Shown here: piece after piece, positions 36,978 through 48,418 of the stretch
Numbering within the stretch: position 1 is the first letter of the stretch
How the letters are laid out: each line of letters begins with the position of its first letter
NCBI GenBank assembly: GCA_029531795.1
Contig: JAPEIS010000002.1
Coordinates: 3,224,001 to 3,288,000 of the forward strand
Origin: Sclerotinia nivalis
Taxonomy: Eukaryota > Ascomycota > Leotiomycetes > Helotiales > Sclerotiniaceae
Direction: 5' to 3'
Length of the DNA: 64,000 nucleotides
The notes under the pieces: generated by a model
The model's database searches: none
What the model was told of the DNA's origin: nothing
Seen by the model: the letters and a program-made list of their open reading frames with translations, nothing else
Made by a program: the position numbers and the translations under genes

Positions 36978-37343
36978 AGAGTCCCCTGTTCAGTTGAAAA
37001 TGTTCATTGGCGTATGCACATATAGTGTCGAAGTGAGTGATTGATACTGAAAGAAGAACGGTCTGAAGAAACTTTTGCTGCGAACTGCATGATAATGAAC
37101 TTCGAAAATCATATCACATAGCACTACCGATAACTCCTTTCCACATTTCCCAATTATGGTTCGTTATAGCAGGTACAAACTAAGATGTGCTTAACATCTC
37201 GATTTAAGCTCATTTCTTTTTTTTTTTCAAGAAATGGCACATACATACTAGGTAAATGCCCCTAAGTGAAGATATAAAATTTCTTGAGTAAGTTGTTGGT
37301 GCTTATAAAGAAGAATTGCTGGCGAATTATTTTTCCGTGTTGC

Positions 37344-37504
37344 GTGTCAAGGTTAGAGCAATGGTATAAACACAGTGGAATCTTATCGGCTCAATTGGTG
37401 AGGTATTATAAAATGGAAAGGTCAATATGTATATTCATATTAATACATGTGAAAACTCTGATCTGGCCTATATACAGTTTGCTTATTCAGCATAATTCCT
37501 GACA
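37344..37504. mobile_element. Short TG..CA insertion, family E, copy 2 (161 bp)
   Basis: Begins TGTCAAGGTTAGAGC and ends CATAATTCCTGACA, with perfect duplication ttgcg at 37339-37343 and 37505-37509. It is the reverse-oriented relative of 26970-27147. It lies 168 bp upstream of the Inp54-like start codon. Confidence 0.85.
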
Positions 37505-37560
37505 TTGCGGATGGATGCGGGGCACAACAAGTGACGTCGCAGTGTTGCGAGATGAACATT

Positions 37561-37595
37561 CCTTGCCTTGCCTTGCCTTGCCTTGCCTTGCCTTG
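37561..37595 (+). repeat. CCTTG pentamer microsatellite (seven units)
   Basis: Seven perfect CCTTG units 78 bp upstream of the Inp54-like ATG, in the leader or core promoter. A useful strain marker and potentially expression-modifying. Confidence 0.95.
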
Positions 37596-37672
37596 GTATC
37601 TTTATCAACATCAAATCACTTCAATGTACCAATTATCATGATTTGATTGATACATGAAAAACGCAAACAATT

Positions 37673-38998
37673 ATGGCAAATCCTTCAGATATGAAGGCAT
37701 TAAGTTTATATTTCTTGACCTTCAACTGTGGTCTTACCCTCATCGACACTGATGCGTTTGCTTCTCAACTTTTCAGCGGCCTCTCATCCCCTCACTTACC
37801 AGACCTGCTCGTTCTCTCCTTGCAAGAAATTGCACCCATACCATACTCTCTTATAGGCGGATCCTTCCTGGTACCATATTTCAATCGATTTCACGATGCA
37901 GTCGAAAAAGCCTCAAAGGAATTATCAGATGATGGATCGGCATACACTTCGATAGTGGCACGAAATGTTGGTTTGACAGGAATTATGATATTTGCAAAAG
38001 ATCAGACACTTATACAAGATTTAGAGGCTGGTGAAGTTGGAGTGGGAGCATGGTCAATGGGAAATAAAGGAGCAATTGGAGTACGATTTACATATGGAAA
38101 TGGAAATACTTCTACAGAATTGACATTCGTTGCGGCCCACCTTGCTGCTATGGAAGATGGACTACAAAGACGAAACCAAGACTGGAAGAATATTGTCCGC
38201 GGAATGGTATTTTCTTCAACAACCTCGAATTATGCCACGACTTTGCCCCGAGGCGATGAAGATAGACCATTGTTATCCATATCACCACAAGATGGGTCGA
38301 TCTATAAATCAACATCCCATCTCTTCTTTGGCGGCGACTTAAATTATCGAACCTCCCTAATCTCCCCTGCGGCAAATGATTATGTCAACATATTCCCACA
38401 ACCGAACGATTCCACTTCCTCTTCTAATCATTATTCAGCCTTATTCAAAAACGATCAACTCAATCGAGAACGATTAGCTGGTCGAACTTGTCATGGGCTC
38501 ATTGAAGCTCCGGTGTCATTTCCACCTACATACAAATACGATTCGGAAGGACCATTCATGACAGCAGATGGTGAACTGAATAGATGGCCATGGGCAAAAC
38601 ACAGATGGCCCAGTTGGTGTGATAGAATTCTATATCTTGATATGCCATCTTGGGTGCAAAAGAGCAATCCACAAGCCAAAATTATTCCGAATAAATACAC
38701 TGCATTGCCTCTTCTACCGACTTCGGATCATAGAGCTGTAGCTTTGGATGTAACGATTCCTCTACTGCCTATTCCAGAACCGGAAGCAGGGGAAGGGGGA
38801 GATGATCCAAGGGCCCACATGCCGTTTGATATTGATATTGATTGGAAAAAGAAGAGGGAAAGGGCTAGAATGCTGGAAATAGTGGTGGGTTTCACATTGT
38901 ACTTTACTGGTACCAAGGAGGGGGCTTCTTTATTCATTGCAATGGTCGTTGGTGTTGTAGGGGCTATATATGTTCTCAAGGCATTCTTCAGTGCTTGA
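37673..38998 (+). CDS. INP54: Inositol polyphosphate 5-phosphatase, tail-anchored (Inp54-like)
   Basis: Intronless 441-codon frame from ATG 37673 (a second ATG at 37691 is possible). It has the full 5-phosphatase signature of the endonuclease/exonuclease/phosphatase fold: LSLQEIAP (metal-binding Glu), NKGAIGVRF and FVAAHLAA, FFGGDLNYR near residue 220, WPSWCDRILY near 315 and TSDHRAV near 350. These enzymes remove the 5-phosphate from PtdIns(4,5)P2. A single hydrophobic segment at ~417-440 ends two residues before the stop, so it is a tail anchor, as in yeast Inp54 at the ER. The promoter holds a family E insertion and a CCTTG microsatellite. Confidence 0.9.
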   Translation: MANPSDMKALSLYFLTFNCGLTLIDTDAFASQLFSGLSSPHLPDLLVLSLQEIAPIPYSLIGGSFLVPYFNRFHDAVEKASKELSDDGSAYTSIVARNVGLTGIMIFAKDQTLIQDLEAGEVGVGAWSMGNKGAIGVRFTYGNGNTSTELTFVAAHLAAMEDGLQRRNQDWKNIVRGMVFSSTTSNYATTLPRGDEDRPLLSISPQDGSIYKSTSHLFFGGDLNYRTSLISPAANDYVNIFPQPNDSTSSSNHYSALFKNDQLNRERLAGRTCHGLIEAPVSFPPTYKYDSEGPFMTADGELNRWPWAKHRWPSWCDRILYLDMPSWVQKSNPQAKIIPNKYTALPLLPTSDHRAVALDVTIPLLPIPEPEAGEGGDDPRAHMPFDIDIDWKKKRERARMLEIVVGFTLYFTGTKEGASLFIAMVVGVVGAIYVLKAFFSA

Positions 38999-40443
38999 GG
39001 GTTTGGTTTTGAAATTCATTGTATGAGATTATGGTTTATGAGGCATGGAGGGCGTTTACGGAGATGTGAAATGATAGAGGTCGAAGTCTTTGATCTTGGC
39101 AATCATGGTGAGTAACCACTTAAATGTTTATACGAACAAACCACATCAGATTTCAGTCCTCCCACCCTCTTTTCTGTTGCATATTGCATCATACATTTGA
39201 TCTACACGGTATTTCGTCCAGTGTTCGCAACTCAGAATTCTATGAGGCGCGGCGCAAGCAAAGTTTTAAGAGATGTCGCTACCAAAACATGAGCTTTGTT
39301 AAGATTGCTCAAGTGAGTTATTCTGATACGTCCTCGATGTCATTGTAAGGGAAAGGCACGAGAAAATTGAAGCGCGTTTGTTCCATCCGTTCATTTCTCG
39401 TCTCTCCTATGTATCAAACAGCTCTTGTTCCATCGAATCGGAAGACCGGAGCTGTAAACATGACACATGACCGCCAAGATTCATTTCAAACTTCTTTTTC
39501 TGTAGAATCATATCCAGCGGGACGACATGGTCCAATATTATCCAATATTGATTTACGGCTTGAATGAAAATTAAAGATTCGGACCGAGAAATTCCTCTCA
39601 TTCCGAGAATGCAGGTCTATCTTGGACGCCAGGGATTGCGATGCTTGGATGCTCCGGTCCGTATTGACTCCAAGTAGTTTCCATTTCTCTGCTGCTACAA
39701 ATTGATGTCGAGAAAGATGTAACATGATATATGGTATTCTGATCTTTTACAGCTGCCCGTTATTACCATTTGACTGCATCTTCGTCGAAAGCTAATTATC
39801 GCATCAAAGTGTTTCTGCCGAAGGAGAAACTGCTAATATCCTCGTACCGAATCGCTACATATGACTCGACGAGCAGTTCAGCTCTCCATGAGTCTTTTCT
39901 CCGTACACTCTGTGAGGGGTAATTAGCCACAAAAATGCCGCGTTACGTACCTCACCAGCGTCAGGGCTCCCAAGAGATTTAAATCGATTAACTATTCTGA
40001 CAATGCACTAGTCCCGATGTTTAGGTAGCTCGTACATAGACCCAATACTGCAGCGGTCGAGTGGTCGTCCGTCAGCTTATTTTGACATCACACTACATGG
40101 AACCATAGATGTTAAAGCCAAAATCGAATTATACATATACAAGTCAGTAAGGGTCTTCGCTACTAGGAGCAACTACCAATTAGATGGAAAAAAGCCACGC
40201 AAGCCTACTTCGCGGATACCACATGCAGAAGTGATAACTCTTTTAGGCCTTCAGGCGTAATGCCCATAATGGTCAAAACTCCACTTTCCATGACTTCGTC
40301 CGATATTGGGTCGGGATCTTGGAATTAAATGCACGACATGAAAAAAAAACGTTCTACTCAGACGCTAGATCTGGAAAACTTGATCTAGTAAGGTTCGATC
40401 CCAGACTTCGAAAAAACCAAATGCTCTTCTGATTATTCGAATC

Positions 40444-40452
40444 TTATCTGAT
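40444..40452 (-). promoter_or_regulatory. ATCWGATAA iron-responsive GATA site
   Basis: Reverse complement reads ATCAGATAA, a perfect match to the extended motif bound by SreA/Fep-type GATA repressors in ascomycetes. 1.4 kb upstream of the siderophore transporter ATG. Confidence 0.55.
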
Positions 40453-40587
40453 CGATCTAATGATCATGCCAAAATCATGGTTGATAGCTTTTCCAAGCTG
40501 GGCTCGTATACTGTTCGGAGCCGAGACCATGACCAACCAATTAAGCCAACGGAAAATACCCTGCTTTCAATTCTCAATGATACCTTG

Positions 40588-40596
40588 TTATCTGAT
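40588..40596 (-). promoter_or_regulatory. ATCWGATAA iron-responsive GATA site
   Basis: Second perfect ATCAGATAA (minus strand), 136 bp from the end of the first; paired spacing supports a real regulatory cluster. Confidence 0.55.
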
Positions 40597-41823
40597 CAAT
40601 CTGATTATGTACGTTCGAGGCGTGATTACTTACTGACAACACTGACAAAAATGGGCTTACCCCCACAGATAACTTTACCGGTACCGCACTTCGCTTGTCT
40701 TCTGCTAAAGAGGGCAAAGTGTGAATGCACATGTGAACGACCCACGAAATGTTGAGCTCCACACAGCTTACGAAATCCCGCTTTGGTATCTCGATGGTGA
40801 CACTGTGGTGTCATACCGTGCACGGAGTAAAGACTGACTTTAATAGATACATCATAGAAATATTGGATGATTGAGAACTTTACCTTCCTCATCATGATGA
40901 GGATCTCGATCAGATTAGATATAATCAGGGAGCTTAATTCCATAAATCTTATCAATCTGATTAGATTATCTTTGTGTGTGTAAGGAGGGATTCAACTGAC
41001 TTAAACCCTAGAAATCGAAACCGGCTTCAAAATCAAACGCACATTCCGATTTTTCCCATTGGTATGATAGTAGCGGCAATTTGGCACATTATTCCAATTC
41101 CAATAAAAAATGCCAACTAGAGAACTGCCGGTTTAACTTCTAAGTAGATAATTGGGATTTTATTTTTCTCCCATTCATCCTGGTCATTGATGAAAATTTT
41201 TGATCAGATTAGATAAAAGCTAGGTCAATTATCCCCACTCGATCCCACCTGACCCCACTTTGATGACTTTAGCCAGCTAATCAACTATGTGAACCCGTTA
41301 GTAGCAAATCTAATTGACCCCTTCAAGTTAACCCACCTTGTTCATTCACCTGTCTTCATTCGGGAATGATTCCATTCGTAGGAAGAACTGCGTTTAAAAA
41401 GGATTAATTGATGTGTGCAACGTGCATCCAATCTTACAAGGAATTTGTCGTCTTATTTGCTTTTTACCTGCCTACCTTGTGTGCATTATCTTGTTGGTCT
41501 TGATGATCTACTCGCGTCCTCATTCATGCTAAGGCTCGTCCCATATCACTAACCGGTGAGACTCCGTGGAAATAGTCTTGGCAGCCCCAAGCAGACGGCA
41601 GCATGCGCCAATTTCGGACCTTGTCCTAGCTACAGTCGTGGTGGATGTGCATGTGGATGTGGATAAGTCATATTGACAGGTAGGCCGAGATTCAAGTATT
41701 AGTAGTGACCGCCTCCTTCCGTGGTTGTCCCATCGCTTTGTAGTTCCTATATCATTCCAATTCTTTTCTGAACGTCTTTCTATTGAGATCCGCAAATATT
41801 TGCGGCGTCGACCAACCGCAATT

Positions 41824-43840
41824 ATGCCAGCATTCGCAAAATTTAGGCCTGGATACCGCCGAAAGGCTACCGAGGATATGATCAATGAAAGTTCAGAAGT
41901 AGCTATGGCTGATATGCCGTCTTCGAACGAAAAGAATCCTACAGTTAGTGGTACAGACGATGCTATCTCTCCAAGCAATGCCAGTGATGGACCAATATCA
42001 GAGCAAGTCGAAAAGGATGCTTTACCGACCGAAACTGCGCAACGTGGTGTTCAAGAAGTTGAGGCAGTGGCTTTGACATGGACTAAACCATACCTTATCA
42101 GTGTTTTCATGCTGTAAGTTCACATTTATCGTTCTCGTGTGTCCAGATGTAGCAACTAAACTATTCAATGACAGCATGTGGTTACTTTACTTTGTTAATG
42201 CCATGCAATCTTCAATCTGCTACAATCTCATCCCGTTCGCCACGAGTGCATTTCAATCGCATTCTTCGATCACCCTCATCAACATTGTTGCCAACGCTAT
42301 GACAGCCGCAATTTACATTCCACTTGCGAAGATGTTAGATCTCTGGGGTCGTGCTGAGGGATTCCTTCTCATGGTGTTGTTTTCCACTATCGGTTTGATC
42401 ATGATGGCTGCTTGCAATGGCATCGCTACCTTCTGTGCTGCACAGGTACGTGCTACCTCACCGGACCAGTTCTTGTACCTCCCAATATACTAATAACCAT
42501 TTTCTAGGTGTTTTACTCCATCGGCTTTGGAGGTTTGATTTATAGTATTGATGTCATTACCGCTGACGTTTCGAAGTTGAAGAATCGAGGTCTCGCATAC
42601 GCTTTCACTTCTTCGCCATACATCATTACAGCATTTGCCGGACCTAAAGTTTCTGATGATTATTACTATAATATCAGCTGGAGATGGGGATTTGGTACTT
42701 TTGCTATCATCTTACCCTTCGTAGCAGCGCCTTTGTACTTTATTTTGAAGATGAATCTCAAAAAGGCAGAGAACAAAGGTGTTTTGATTAGAGAGAGCAG
42801 TGGCCGAACCCTCATGGAAAATATCTGGCATTACTTCGTAGAATTTGATGGTGAGTCATGCTTCTTCCACCAATCCGTACATCTGGCATTATTCTGACAA
42901 TTGAATAGCCTTTGGTGTTCTGCTCTTCGCTGGAGGTTTCACGGTATTTTTGCTGCCATTCACCCTTGCCGATACTGCGCCAAACGGTTGGCGAACGGAC
43001 TACATTATTGCTATGATCGTCGTTGGATTGGTGGTCCTTGTCATCTTTGCACTTTACGAGGTATTCCTCGCCAGAGCACCTTTCCTGAATGTCAACCTCT
43101 TAGCAAACCGAACTGTCATTGGCGCCTGTCTGCTAGATTTGACTTATCAAATCTCTTACTACTGCTGGAACAGCTACTTCACCTCTTTCCTACAAGTTGT
43201 TAACAACTTAACCTTGGCAGAGGCTGGATATGTTAGCGATACATTCGATGTTATTTCTGGTATCCTCCTCCTCGGCGTTGGGTTGTTAATTCGCAAGACC
43301 GGATACTTCAAGTGGCTTCTGTATATTGCGGTTCCAATTTACGTTTTCGCTCAAGGTCTGATGATCTATTTCCGTCAACCTCACCAGAGCATTGGTTACA
43401 TTGTTATGTGTCAAATTTTCATTTCGATCGGTGGAAGTGTGTTCATCATTGTCGAACAACTCGCAGTTCTTGCCGCTTCGGACCATCAACACGTTGCCGC
43501 CATTCTCGCATTACTTTATGTCGTGGGAAATATCGGTGGCGCCATTGGAAACACCATTTGCGGTGCTATCTGGACAAACACATTCCCTCAAGCTTTGGAG
43601 AGATACCTCCCCGAATCAGCTATGGCAGATTTCGACAATATTTATGGTGATCTCGCCACTCAACTCACTTACCCAGTGGGAAGCGAGACTCGAATCGCCA
43701 TTCAGCATGCATATGGGTATGCACAGGAGAGAATGCTTATTGCAGGAACTGTCATTATTGCCCTAGCATTTGTCTGGGTCATGATGATCAAAAATATCAA
43801 TGTGGCCCAAAAGACTCAAGTCAAGGGTACTGTATTCTAG
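41824..43840 (+). CDS. MFS siderophore-iron transporter
   Basis: Four exons (41824-42113, 42175-42445, 42508-42850, 42909-43840; introns 58-62 bp, all in frame) give 611 residues. After a ~90-residue acidic, cytosolic N-terminus come about 14 membrane segments, the layout of the fungal siderophore-transporter branch of the major facilitator superfamily (Sit1/Arn, MirB). Support includes the opening KPYLISVFMLMWLLYFVNAMQSS, the LDLWGRAEGF motif of the first cytosolic loop, and the YVVGNIGGAIGNTICGAIWTNTFP segment near the end with the long extracellular loop before the last helix. It should import ferric siderophores across the plasma membrane. GATA sites upstream and the SidJ-like gene 951 bp downstream on the same strand fit iron regulation. 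Substrate not predictable. Confidence 0.88.
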
Positions 43841-44431
43841 ATGTGGAATACAGCTTGAACTTTTACAGTCGTATAATTTTAAATGCCATGTGGTGATCCT
43901 ACAAGATTTACCGCTTTTTTTGACCGGTGGCAGGTCCTCGTAATCAACATGTCATAATATCAAAAGTTTTTGTATACCCCTGTATCTTGTTCCATCTTGT
44001 CGTTTCTGTGATCCTTGTACGTGAGCTCCGAGAATTTATTCTATCATATTGTGTTTAGTCGGCTGAATATCCTCAACACACCCAATATTGCCTATCCATG
44101 ATTATTATATATTGCTCCCACTTCATTTCTGTAACTCGAGAGAGATGATGTCACCGTTCCCTAGATTATCAGCTCATTCTTAGAAATATTTCCTCGAACT
44201 TCATTATCCGTCACCATATTCCCCAATGCCACTTCATCAGCACAAAACCCCAAATATCAAAGTTCCGCATCCCAAAAACTACCCAATATCCATTACGTAC
44301 ACTCCTTTCACAGCGGGGCCAATGACACCATAACACCAACCTCATTGGTAACCTTGGATAAGATATTTTTTCCCTCTGCATGCAAGCGAGTTCCATTAGC
44401 GTCATCTGATTAGATTAATTCATATATAATC

Positions 44432-44440
44432 TTATCTGAT
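44432..44440 (-). promoter_or_regulatory. ATCWGATAA iron-responsive GATA site upstream of the SidJ-like gene
   Basis: Reverse complement ATCAGATAA, about 350 bp before the ATG at 44792; a further GATTAGATTA-like stretch lies at 44,406-44,416. Confidence 0.6.
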
Positions 44441-44791
44441 CCGCTCAAACCAGCATTTTTCCCTATCAATCCTTGATTTTCGTGGTTCTTTGCTGGGGAT
44501 ACTTGGGTTGCTTTATCCGGGATTAGACTTGCATCGAAATACTTCCGATCTCGGAATTTTTGTTGTGTTGTTGGTGTTTGGAAAATAATTTTGAGAAATC
44601 TAGAAGATCCATGTTCTCTTGGACACGGATGCTTGGTTGAGTGAAAATTCCATCCCACTTTTCTTGACGGAGAACATTACTTGGCCAGTAGCCACATTAA
44701 GCATTCGCCGATCTTTGAGTACCAACACACTCAGTTGTATTCTGTTCTTCCGAACCTTCAATAATCCTCAATATCACCTGAATATCTCATA

Positions 44792-45901
44792 ATGGCGTCT
44801 AAGTTCTGGCCCAAAGGCGGCCTTCCAGGTATCCTACATCATTATGTGCGTATATATTCTGTCCACTGTATGATTATAGACATTGAACTAACAAACACAT
44901 AGACCGAAACCCTCGTAACATTCGAGTATACATCCGGAAGCATCCCCAAACCCCATAGTCTTCTCTTCATCGGAGGACTAGGAGATGGTCTCGCAACCAC
45001 ATCATTCATGGCCGATATAGCCACAGCCTTACAGCCAACCCCCTGGTCTCTCTTTTCCCTCAATCTCTCATCATCTTACGCTCAATGGGGAACATCGCAT
45101 CTCGACCGCGATTCAGACGAAATAGCAGAATGTCTCCGCTACATCCAAGAATACAAGAGCTCCAAATATCAAAACAGCAAAATCGTACTAATGGGTCATT
45201 CGACCGGTTCCCAACTCGTACTGCACTATCTACATAAACCCAATCCTCACACTACCACTCCAATCTTTGATCCCCATCTCAAACATGTCACGCGTCCCAT
45301 TCTCGACGGTGCAATCATGCAAGCACCAATTTCGGACCGCGAAGCCATTCAATCCGTCCTACGAGATGGACTTGGCAAAAGACCTTCAAGTGAATGTCAA
45401 GCCGCATTCCGACAAATCCAAGAAATAGCAAAAGATGCCGCCAAACGCGATCAATCTATCGACATCATTCTCCCCATGTCCCTCACCTCCCAAATCGGCT
45501 ATGGAAATACACCAATTAGCTGTCGACGCTTCATGAGTCTCGCCAGTCCCAAAAGTCCCCAACAGCCTGAGGAAGATGATTTATTTAGCTCAGATCTGAG
45601 TGATGAGCAATTGGCGGAAACTTTTGGGATGATTAAAGAGAGGGGTTTGTTGAGGGACAAGTTGGTTATTTTTTATTCAGGGGCGGATCAGGCGGTGCCG
45701 GATTGGGTGGATAAGCAGAAGTTGCTTGGGAGGTGGAAGAATGCTGCGGATCATGGAGGGAGGGATAGCGTTTGGGATGATGAATTTACGGCTATTATTC
45801 CGGGCGCGAGTCATGCGTTGAGTAATGATGATCAGGCCGGTCCGAGGAAATTTCTGTGTGAGAGGTTAATGGGGTATGTTAAGAGGATTGAGCAGAAGTA
45901 G
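44792..45901 (+). CDS. sidJ: DUF1749 alpha/beta-hydrolase, SidJ-type siderophore esterase
   Basis: Two exons (44792-44845, 44903-45901; 57-bp intron) encode 350 residues starting MASKFWPKGGLPG. An alpha/beta-hydrolase: oxyanion region LLFIGGLGDG, nucleophile elbow GHSTG (Ser ~118), acid Asp ~280 in YSGADQAVP, His ~322 in PGASHAL. The family is DUF1749 (PF08538). A known Aspergillus member, SidJ, hydrolyses fusarinine C inside the cell to release iron. Its position behind a siderophore transporter and an upstream ATCAGATAA site support that role here. Other DUF1749 proteins are uncharacterised, so a different ester substrate remains possible. No signal peptide, so cytosolic. Confidence 0.85.
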
Positions 45902-47212
45902 GGGGTTAAGATGTGCGTGCAATGCTCTGTTTGCTTCGAGCTGTGGATAGGACCTAAGAAACAATTTATCCATGCAAATTATATTCTTTGGTCCTCGCAT
46001 TTTTCTTGAGTGTTGAGAATTGACGGATTATTGTAACTGATATTCAATCGGGAATGATGAGCTACCAGCGTAGCAAACTCAAGACGCACATCAATACCGT
46101 CTGAACTTGGTAATAGCAAATGAGGAGTTTGTTGAGATTGAAAAAGTTATGATCTCCTTAGCATTAATAAAGACGAGAGAAAACCACTCAGTAAATAATG
46201 AAGGACATTGCTTACCTATATCTATCTATGATGGCTTCGGTGAAAATTAATTTGAGACGATCAAGTTTATATTACATCATCAACATAGCCAAAAGCATTC
46301 CTCAAAACAAGGCTTTGAGATGTTAGCTGTTAGAGAAATCTTATTGATTTGATGATAGATAGGCAATCTTATGTTAATTATTCCAGAGACATTGATTTGG
46401 TCTCGACCCTATATGATCTCTATTTGGATCGGATGGTATAGAGTTAGTTTCAAGTAATAGAAACTATCCACAGGTTCCAGTTCCCGTTCTCTTACTCTTC
46501 AATGTGCGGTACGTGAGAGACAGTGCTGTTCATCATAAAGTCGAGGAGGCTAATTTGATTACCCGGAGATCGTTATGATGTGGTGGAGAGACTACTATGA
46601 CAAATATGATTCCTGAAAAGGGATTGTTTTTCAGACTTCTTGTGAAGTGCAAGTGAATAAGATTCTATGATTTTAGATACTCACAATTTGGACATTGTCA
46701 TTGTAAGTGATGGTGATGGTTATTCTTCTCGCTGATGTACTACATGACTTTGCGAAATTTTCACGTGTCCGAGTATCAAACTTCTCTTCTTCTCTAGGCC
46801 CGTTAATCTAATTATTCTACCCTGCTATTACGGTACTAGTGTGATATGCGTACGATATATGGTCTGCAGGTGACCGTATACGAGTATACCTCCCCTTAAA
46901 CATAAGAGCTCTCTCAAGCCCTTCGGGCCATCAAATAGACTCTTAGTTTCAGATGTTAGTATTTAATGCTTAACCATAAGTAAAAGAAATATCTGAAAGT
47001 TTTGAATAATAGTTTATTCATTCTCTTATTCCATGAGAAAGATCCAAGTATTGTAGTCTCGATATCGGTAGATCATTCTCAGTTTTTATCGGTATCAGAA
47101 TAGCACTTTGATAGTCGTGGATAACTTGTGGAAAGATGGCGAAGTACCTCGCCAAGAGAGGGCATTTGGTGATCTATGAATTGGTAAACAAGCTTAAAAA
47201 TAAATAAGGTTC
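45902..47212. other. Intergenic, nothing recognised
   Basis: 1.3 kb after the SidJ-like gene with no frame of note and no clear repeat until the solo LTR at 47213. Confidence 0.5.
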
Positions 47213-47571
47213 TATCACGAGATAGTACGATCACGGAGCACGTTGAAGGGATCGGAGAGAAGATGATTATAGTGAAGTGATAGAGTTAAGTGTGTATTGA
47301 ATGAGAATTGTATTGAATGACCTGCCCCCGATCTTAAGGATCGTGGGTGGTATATATAGACTTAATAGAAGCTATCTAGCCGACGAGAAGCATCAATTAG
47401 GTTAGGCTTCGATCTGTATGATATCAGAAGAGGGTTGACGATCGTAAGGATCGACAAGATCTAGAAGAGCCTGATAACTAATGTGAAATGAGGGGTATAA
47501 TGATCGTGGAGTATGGGGTGATCGTAGATCACCAGTTATGTGAATCAGGTATCATGTGATTACCCGTGACA
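47213..47571 (+). repeat. Solo LTR, family C, copy 2
   Basis: 359 bp from TATCACGAGATAG to TACCCGTGACA with perfect duplication ggttc at 47208-47212 and 47572-47576. Same orientation as 28894-29248. The central palindrome has decayed (one arm changed), and TATATATA follows it. Confidence 0.92.
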
Positions 47572-48129
47572 GGTTCCAATATCTATTTGATGCAATGATA
47601 AAGCGAAGTTAAGTCGATCTTCTCGAATGACTTGAAATAATCAATATGTTTATCCTTCTTTCTCTCTTCCAAAGTATTCACTCATTGAGATAAAGTTAAA
47701 TCACCATATTGAAATTATTTTCTTTGATCTTATGTTCTGATCAATTTCCCCTTCCCCAACAACAACAACTCTCTAGAGTCTACGGCGGTACCAGACAAGA
47801 CTCTGATCTATTATCCGCCTCTAATACTATGAGATTCTTATAAGTTTTGATTTATAATTGTTCTTGAAGTTGAATTGATATATTTCGCTCACTCACTCAT
47901 CTATTCTACAACAAGTAAAGTATTGCGCAAGTAACTATAGACCTGCGAAGCAATGCTCCATTGGTCGACAAAAGAGAAAACTTTGAGATGGTGTGTACAT
48001 TATTCAAGTCTACCGGAGTCTCTTTGAGACCTTCGGCAAAACATTGCACGCCGGCGATAGTTCCACTAATAAAAAAAGCCATCACTATGTCAGCGCGTAT
48101 TGTAGTGAAGAAAGAAATAGCAGATATAC
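47572..48129. other. Short intergenic stretch between two solo LTRs
   Basis: 558 bp, AT-leaning, no gene recognised. The frames at 47906-48187 overlap the next repeat and are not supported. Confidence 0.45.
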
Positions 48130-48418
48130 TGTGAAAGAGGTAGATCGAAATACATGCGTCCCGATAGCACACTGCGAAGGGAAATAGGAATAAGAACTGG
48201 TCAGATTACATTATAGAGGTTTCAAATAGTAGAACTAATAGAATTAATAATGGGTTGGATTGTGTTCAATTGATATAGAAAAAGATTAATAGAAAACGAT
48301 TGATTATTCAAAAAGGAGAAAGCGAAGTCTTTTCTTTCTATTTAATTACGAAGGATCATATGACTATATGATTATGAACTAGCTACGTATTTGGTTTCAA
48401 TAATTCAACTCTCTCACA
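48130..48418. repeat. Solo-LTR-like insertion, family D, copy 2
   Basis: 289 bp from TGTGAAAGAGG to CTCTCACA, matching 4454-4741. The bases atact occur at 48126-48130 and 48419-48423, a perfect 5-bp duplication if the element is taken to start at the G of 48131; the one-base ambiguity is inherent. Confidence 0.8.

Larger units (their letters stand above)
38999..41823. other. Long intergenic region upstream of the siderophore transporter
   Basis: 2.8 kb without a convincing gene; the longest frame (40477-40755, 92 codons) has no recognisable motif. The right half is rich in GATA-type hexamers, including two perfect ATCWGATAA sites (listed), GATTAGATA near 40,910 and 40,960, and GATCAGATTAGATAA near 41,202-41,215. 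Confidence 0.55.

Noticed and set aside
40381..40420. GGTTCGATCCC resembling a tRNA T-loop
   Set aside because: No matching acceptor, D or anticodon stems can be folded around it.
43312..43766. Alternative plus frames inside exon 4 of the siderophore transporter
   Set aside because: Out of frame with the clearly conserved membrane protein.
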